A stretch of 8,694 nt of DNA from Bacteroidota bacterium (GTDB taxonomy: Bacteria > Bacteroidota > Bacteroidia > Flavobacteriales > Flavobacteriaceae): positions 1-8,694 of the forward strand of contig JADFSQ010000053.1 in the NCBI GenBank assembly GCA_022560715.1, in the 5' to 3' direction. This document shows, in pieces, positions 5,830 through 8,694 of this stretch. A model generated the notes under the pieces. That model was given only the letters and a program-made list of their open reading frames with translations. It made no database searches and was not told the DNA's origin. Position 1 is the first letter of the stretch. Every line of letters starts with the position of its first letter. Position numbers and translations under genes: made by a program.

Positions 5830-8379
5830 ATGCGCTCTCTAAATGGGATTCACTATTTTCACTCGCTAAACCAAAAAACACTTATTTTGAAACATTCTTC
5901 TATTAAAGTATTATTATTAGCATTAACTCTAATAGTAACATCTTGTAACACCGCAAAAAAAGCTGCTGAAGCTGAAACAGCCAAAAAAGAAACAGAGAAA
6001 TCAAAATCTAAAAAGGATAAAAAGGGAGCTATAAAACCCTATGATAAAGTAATTACCAAAGAAGCCAAAAGTGATGAAGGATTATTTACAGTTCATAAAA
6101 TTGACGACCAATTCTTTTATGAAATTCCGGACTCACTTTTTGAACGCGAAATGTTAATGGTTACTCGTATTGCCAAAACTGCCAGTGGCATTGGTTTTGG
6201 TGGTGGCAAACAAAATACACAAGTAATACGTTGGCAAAAAAAGGATAAAAAAGTGTTGCTTCGTGTTGTATCACATTCCGTTGTAGCAGCCGATTCTTTA
6301 CCGATTCATGAAGCTGTGGTAAATTCTAATTTTGAACCAATACTTTACACATTTCCTATTAAAGCATTTAGTAAAGATTCTTTAAACACTGTTATTGAAG
6401 TAACCGATTTATTCTCTAAAGATGTTAAAGCTATAGGATTTCCTCAAAGACGAAGAAAACAATATAAAATATCTAAATTAGAAACTGATAAATCATTTAT
6501 TGAAAGCATAAAAAGTTATCCTATAAATATTGAAACAAGACATGTAAAAACCTATGCTGCTGGAGAACCTCCATCAAATTCAAGTACCGGAACTATTTCT
6601 GTAGAAATAAACAACTCTATGATATTGCTTCCGAAGGAAATCATGAAACGTCGAAATTTCGATCAACGTGTTGGTTGGTTTGCTCGTGGACAAGTAGATT
6701 ATGGTTTAGAAGATCATAAAAGTAAAACCGTTAGATATTTAGATAGGTGGCGATTAGAAGTTAAAGATGAAGATATAGAGAAGTTTAAACGAGGTGAATT
6801 GGTAGAACCAAAAAAACAAATTGTTTATTATATTGATAGAGCTACTCCTTTAAAATGGCGTAAGTACATAAAACAAGGTATTGAAGATTGGCAAGTGGCT
6901 TTTGAAGCTGCTGGATTTAAAAACGCCATTATTGCAAAAGATCCTCCTACTGCTGAAGAAGATCCGGAATGGAGTCCTGAAGATGTTAGATATTCCGTGG
7001 TGCGTTATTTAGCTTCTCCTATTCCAAATGCCAATGGACCTCATGTAAGTGATCCTAGAAGCGGGGAAATTCTTGAAAGTGATATTAATTGGTATCACAA
7101 CGTGATGACCTTATTAAAAAATTGGTTTTTTGTACAAACTGCTGCTATTAATCCAGATGCTCAAACCACTGAATTTAAAGATGAAGTTATGGGACGATTA
7201 ATTCGTTTTGTATCATCTCACGAAGTAGGTCATACGCTTGGATTGCCTCATAATATGGGAAGCAGTTCCGCTTATAAAGTTGAAGATTTGCGTAGTTCAG
7301 AATTTACTCAAAAATATGGCACAGCTCCATCAATTATGGATTATGCACGATTTAACTACATTGCCCAACCAGGAGATGAAGGCGTAGCATTAATGCCAGA
7401 TATTGGTATTTACGACAAGTATGCTATAAAATGGGGTTACAGACCTATTTTAGACGCTGATACTGCTGAAGACGAAAAGAAAACTCTCGACAGTTGGATT
7501 TTAGAACACGCTGATGATCCAATGTATCGTTTTGGAAGACAGCAATTTGGTGTTATCGACCCAAGTTCTCAAACCGAAGATTTAGGAGACGATGCTATTT
7601 TAGCAAGTCATTATGGAATTTTAAACCTTAAACATATCGTCCCTAATTTAATTAAATGGACAGCTGAAGACGGAAAAAACTACGACGATTTAGAAACGAT
7701 GTATGGTCAAGTGCTCAGTCAATTTAACCGTTATATGGGACATGTAGCATCAAATATTGGTGGTGTTTATGAAAATTATAAAACCTACGACCAAGAAGGT
7801 GCAGTGTATTCTCATGTTGATAAAACAAGGCAAAAAGAGTCTTTAGCTTTTTTGCATAAGCAATTGTTTGAAACACCAGATTGGTTAATTGACAATACTA
7901 TTTTTAATAAAATTGAAAGTGCTGGTAATGTAGAACGTATTAGAAGTTTCCAAACAAGAACACTTAACAACATTCTTGATTTTGGCAGAATGGCGCGTAT
8001 GATTGAAAACGAAACTATTAATGGGAAAGATTCTTATGCTTTACTTAATATGATGCAAGATTTACGAAAAGGGCTTTGGAGTGAATTAAGAACTGGAAAA
8101 TCAATAAACACCTACCGAAGAAATCTTCAACGTGCCTATATTGATAGAATGGAATATTTAATGACCGAAAATCAAACCAAAATTACTGGACGTTTTGCGC
8201 GTTTTTCTACACGAACAAACGTTAATGTAAATCAGTCTGATATTAGAGCAATTGCAAGAGCCGAATTAAAAACCTTACAACGTGCTGTTAGATCAGCAGC
8301 GGCTAACTCTTCAGGAATGAAACGGATTCATTTACAAGATGTGCTAGAACGTATTGATAATATTTTAGATCCTAAATAA
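5830..8379 (+). CDS. Zinc-dependent metalloprotease lipoprotein (DUF5118-DUF5117-Met-zincin)
   Basis: This is a large exported metalloprotease of about 849 residues. A hydrophobic signal ends in the lipobox VTSC (Cys39), followed by a Lys/Glu/Ala-rich linker to about 68, so a lipid-anchored protein is predicted. A DUF5118-like segment (about 68-115, with LFTVHKIDDQFFYEIPDSLF) and a DUF5117-like region (about 120-310) come next. The Met-zincin catalytic domain has the zinc site HEVGHTLGLPHN (His464, Glu465, His468, His474) and the Met-turn SIMDY (Met503). All three zinc ligands and the catalytic Glu are present, so the enzyme should be active. This family is common in Bacteroidota; its substrates are poorly known. 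The start is uncertain: ATG at 5830 gives a long n-region, TTG at 5785 would extend it by 15 residues, and TTG at 5887 would give a compact lipoprotein signal. No acidic surface-export signal follows the Cys. The gene stands alone and is followed by a strong terminator. Confidence 0.93.
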   Translation: MRSLNGIHYFHSLNQKTLILKHSSIKVLLLALTLIVTSCNTAKKAAEAETAKKETEKSKSKKDKKGAIKPYDKVITKEAKSDEGLFTVHKIDDQFFYEIPDSLFEREMLMVTRIAKTASGIGFGGGKQNTQVIRWQKKDKKVLLRVVSHSVVAADSLPIHEAVVNSNFEPILYTFPIKAFSKDSLNTVIEVTDLFSKDVKAIGFPQRRRKQYKISKLETDKSFIESIKSYPINIETRHVKTYAAGEPPSNSSTGTISVEINNSMILLPKEIMKRRNFDQRVGWFARGQVDYGLEDHKSKTVRYLDRWRLEVKDEDIEKFKRGELVEPKKQIVYYIDRATPLKWRKYIKQGIEDWQVAFEAAGFKNAIIAKDPPTAEEDPEWSPEDVRYSVVRYLASPIPNANGPHVSDPRSGEILESDINWYHNVMTLLKNWFFVQTAAINPDAQTTEFKDEVMGRLIRFVSSHEVGHTLGLPHNMGSSSAYKVEDLRSSEFTQKYGTAPSIMDYARFNYIAQPGDEGVALMPDIGIYDKYAIKWGYRPILDADTAEDEKKTLDSWILEHADDPMYRFGRQQFGVIDPSSQTEDLGDDAILASHYGILNLKHIVPNLIKWTAEDGKNYDDLETMYGQVLSQFNRYMGHVASNIGGVYENYKTYDQEGAVYSHVDKTRQKESLAFLHKQLFETPDWLIDNTIFNKIESAGNVERIRSFQTRTLNNILDFGRMARMIENETINGKDSYALLNMMQDLRKGLWSELRTGKSINTYRRNLQRAYIDRMEYLMTENQTKITGRFARFSTRTNVNVNQSDIRAIARAELKTLQRAVRSAAANSSGMKRIHLQDVLERIDNILDPK

Positions 8380-8397
8380 AGAGTGTTAATCCAATTC

Positions 8398-8430
8398 AAA
8401 AAGGCTTCAATTTAATTTGAAGCCTTTTTT
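8398..8430. terminator. Bidirectional intrinsic terminator after the metalloprotease gene
   Basis: A 13-bp perfect stem, AAAAAGGCTTCAA with TTGAAGCCTTTTT, closes over a six-base loop (8411-8416) and ends in a T-tract. The complementary strand also ends in T residues. It lies between two converging genes and probably serves both. Confidence 0.9.
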
Positions 8431-8456
8431 GTTAAACTGTTATACTTCTTTTATCT

Positions 8457-8694
8457 CTATTTTACGAGTAATTTTTTAGTAAAAGTTCCAGTATCTGTAT
8501 AAACAATTAAGGTATATAAACCTGTTGATAGAAAAGCAACGTTTATGTCTTGTTGGTTTTTTGGTTTTTTAAATTCATAAAATCTACGTTCTATTAAATT
8601 CAAATCCAATATTTTAATGCTGTAAATAACCGTTGGTGGCTCTCCTTTATATTCGGTAAGACGTGTTAAATTAACGGTTACTTTATTTTTTGCT
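8457..8694 (-). CDS. C-terminal fragment of a protein with a T9SS type A sorting-domain-like tail (5' end outside window)
   Basis: Only the last 78 codons are in the window; the frame is open to the window edge. The visible part reads as a small beta-sandwich: VTVNLTRLTEY, then VIYSIKILDLNLIERRF, then DINVAFLSTGLYTLIVYTD, ending TGTFTKKLLVK. This follows the usual Por secretion tail pattern of Bacteroidota (a strand ending in Asp and the next residues, then an I.V..L..G.Y...V.T segment and a final T.K.L.V/I.K). Such tails direct proteins through the type IX secretion system to the cell surface or medium. The match is by pattern only, and the usual Gly after the Asp of the central strand is absent (DLNL), so the domain is slightly off consensus. 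The function of the full protein cannot be judged. Confidence 0.72.
   Translation of the reverse strand, partial: AKNKVTVNLTRLTEYKGEPPTVIYSIKILDLNLIERRFYEFKKPKNQQDINVAFLSTGLYTLIVYTDTGTFTKKLLVK

Overview
The window is AT-rich chromosomal DNA of a member of the Bacteroidota, most likely a marine-type Flavobacteriaceae. The evidence is the A/T-dominated codon choice, A-rich leaders without clear Shine-Dalgarno sequences, a Met-zincin lipoprotein of the DUF5117/DUF5118 type, and a C-terminal tail resembling the type IX secretion (T9SS) sorting domain. No rRNA, tRNA, CRISPR array or intact insertion sequence was seen.

Left part (1-3230, + strand): three collinear genes encode an acyl-CoA dehydrogenase-family enzyme of the ACAD10/ACAD11/LvaC type, a histidine-phosphatase-family protein, and an APH-like kinase of the ACAD10/ACAD11/LvaA type. 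A strong bidirectional terminator (3198-3230) closes the group. Kinase plus dehydrogenase matches the known route for 4-hydroxyacyl-CoA catabolism: 4-phosphorylation, then phosphate elimination. With a phosphatase between them, the group resembles human ACAD10 taken apart into separate genes. The 120-base gap before the phosphatase holds a 16-base imperfect tandem repeat and a 15-bp hairpin.

Middle part (3261-5554, - strand): first comes a small secreted acidic protein built from three 37-residue repeats, two of them nearly identical in DNA. Then come two overlapping tandem paralogues of membrane-anchored alpha/beta hydrolases (COG1073/Bem46-ABHD13-like). The upstream copy (4673-5554) is intact. 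The downstream copy (3889-4686) can be read from a proper ATG through a membrane anchor and the whole hydrolase domain, but one in-frame TAA interrupts it exactly where its paralogue has a CAA Gln codon. It is therefore annotated as a nonsense-interrupted gene.

Right part (5555-8694): the divergent intergenic region contains a 177-bp element of three nested imperfect inverted repeats around one centre. It is followed by a large zinc metalloprotease lipoprotein gene on the + strand and a bidirectional terminator at 8398-8430. The last feature is the 3' end of a convergent gene whose product ends in a T9SS-like beta-sandwich tail; its start lies outside the window.
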